Of a stretch of DNA of 21,728 bases, positions 21,388 through 21,728 are shown in pieces. The notes under the pieces were generated by a model. It saw nothing but the letters and a program-made list of their open reading frames with translations. It did not search any database and was not told where the DNA came from. The DNA comes from CAYLSV01 sp964386435 (GTDB taxonomy: Bacteria; Planctomycetota; Phycisphaerae; Tepidisphaerales; Tepidisphaeraceae): contig CAYLSV010000057.1 in NCBI GenBank assembly GCA_964386435.1, positions 1-21,728 on the forward strand. The letters run 5' to 3'. The translations under genes were made by a program, and so were the position numbers. Position 1 is the first letter of the stretch, and each line of letters opens with the position of its first letter.

Positions 21388-21728
21388 ATGCCCATCAAGA
21401 TCGCCTTCATCGGTGCCGGCTCGTTCGGCTTCACCCGCAAGCTCGTCCGCGACATCCTGCTCGTGCCGGAGCTGCGCGACGTGCATTTTGCGCTGCACGA
21501 CATCGATGCCCAAGCCCTGGACCGCATGGCCGCGATCCTGCGGCGGGAGATCGAGGGCAACAAGCTGGCCGCGACGGTGTCGACCGACCTCGACCGGCGG
21601 GCCGCGCTCGATGGGGCGAACTACATCCTCAGCGCCGTCCGCATCGGCGGGCTCGAGGCGTTCGAAGGCGACGTCGACATCCCGCTCAAGTACGGCATCG
21701 ACCAGTGCGTCGGCGACACGCTGTGCAT
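21388..21728 (+). CDS. Glycoside hydrolase family 4 enzyme (alpha-galactosidase/alpha-glucosidase-like), 3'-truncated
   Basis: The gene runs off the right edge after 113 complete codons. It begins MPIKIAFIGAGSFGFTRKLV, the NAD-binding Rossmann start G-x-G-S of GH4. H-D-I-D follows at about residues 40-43 (ribose-binding acidic residue). Next come S-A-V-R-I-G-G and Y-G-I-D-Q-C-V-G-D-T-L-C, the region that approaches the NAD and Mn site in GH4. GH4 enzymes use NAD and a divalent metal in an oxidation-elimination mechanism on alpha- or beta-linked sugars in the cytoplasm. The subgroup (alpha-galactosidase MelA, alpha-glucosidase or alpha-glucuronidase) cannot be fixed from this fragment. Its position after an exported propeller suggests it processes the imported oligosaccharide. 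Confidence 0.92.
   Translation, partial: MPIKIAFIGAGSFGFTRKLVRDILLVPELRDVHFALHDIDAQALDRMAAILRREIEGNKLAATVSTDLDRRAALDGANYILSAVRIGGLEAFEGDVDIPLKYGIDQCVGDTLC

Noticed and set aside
1..21728. tRNA, rRNA, riboswitch or replication origin
   Set aside because: No cloverleaf, conserved rRNA stretch, recognisable riboswitch core or DnaA-box cluster was found by eye; a covariance-model search was not possible here.

Overview
The window is very GC-rich, with G or C at most third codon positions. It reads as a chromosomal segment of a planctomycete, most likely of the Phycisphaerae type. The pointers are a PEP-CTERM protein, a planctomycete-style pseudopilin, a GntR/LacI hybrid regulator, Uma2 and DUF4058 proteins, and Tat-exported beta-propeller proteins. 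This placement is inferred from gene content; no rRNA or tRNA is visible to confirm it.

Layout. Positions 1-2165 carry two + strand proteins of unknown function (the first cut by the window edge) that share a repeated domain. Between them lies a 375-bp gap filled by a long imperfect palindrome. Next on + come adenylosuccinate lyase (purB, 2177-3616), a hairpin-repeat pair, a polytopic membrane protein rich in buried His/Asp/Glu, a DUF4058 protein and a possibly VOC-like protein (to 6795). On - (6802-9312), read from scpB downward, are scpB, a frameshifted radical SAM gene and a Phd/PIN toxin-antitoxin pair. Divergent from scpB is a degenerate GGDEF/EAL protein followed by a four-helix membrane protein (9445-11501). 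On - again (11511-15903), in transcription order, are an MFS transporter, a PilT-type ATPase, a broken gene, a small membrane protein and a Uma2 protein.

From 15957 to the right edge all genes are on +: a GntR/LacI-type sugar-responsive regulator, a PEP-CTERM protein, a pseudopilin, a Tat-exported protein with 11 Asp-box motifs (GH74/sialidase-like propeller) and the start of a GH4 glycosidase. This looks like a locus for sensing, capturing or cleaving, and metabolising a glycan.

The most notable non-coding signal is a family of GC-rich hairpins arranged as inverted pairs (REP/BIME-like) at three loci, with a second hairpin family at a fourth. One pair (12767-12867) appears to have inserted into a coding sequence downstream of pilT. 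Removing exactly 101 nt joins two stretches of codon-biased reading frame. That gene also carries two apparent single-base frameshifts, and the radical SAM gene carries one, so either gene decay or sequence error must be considered.
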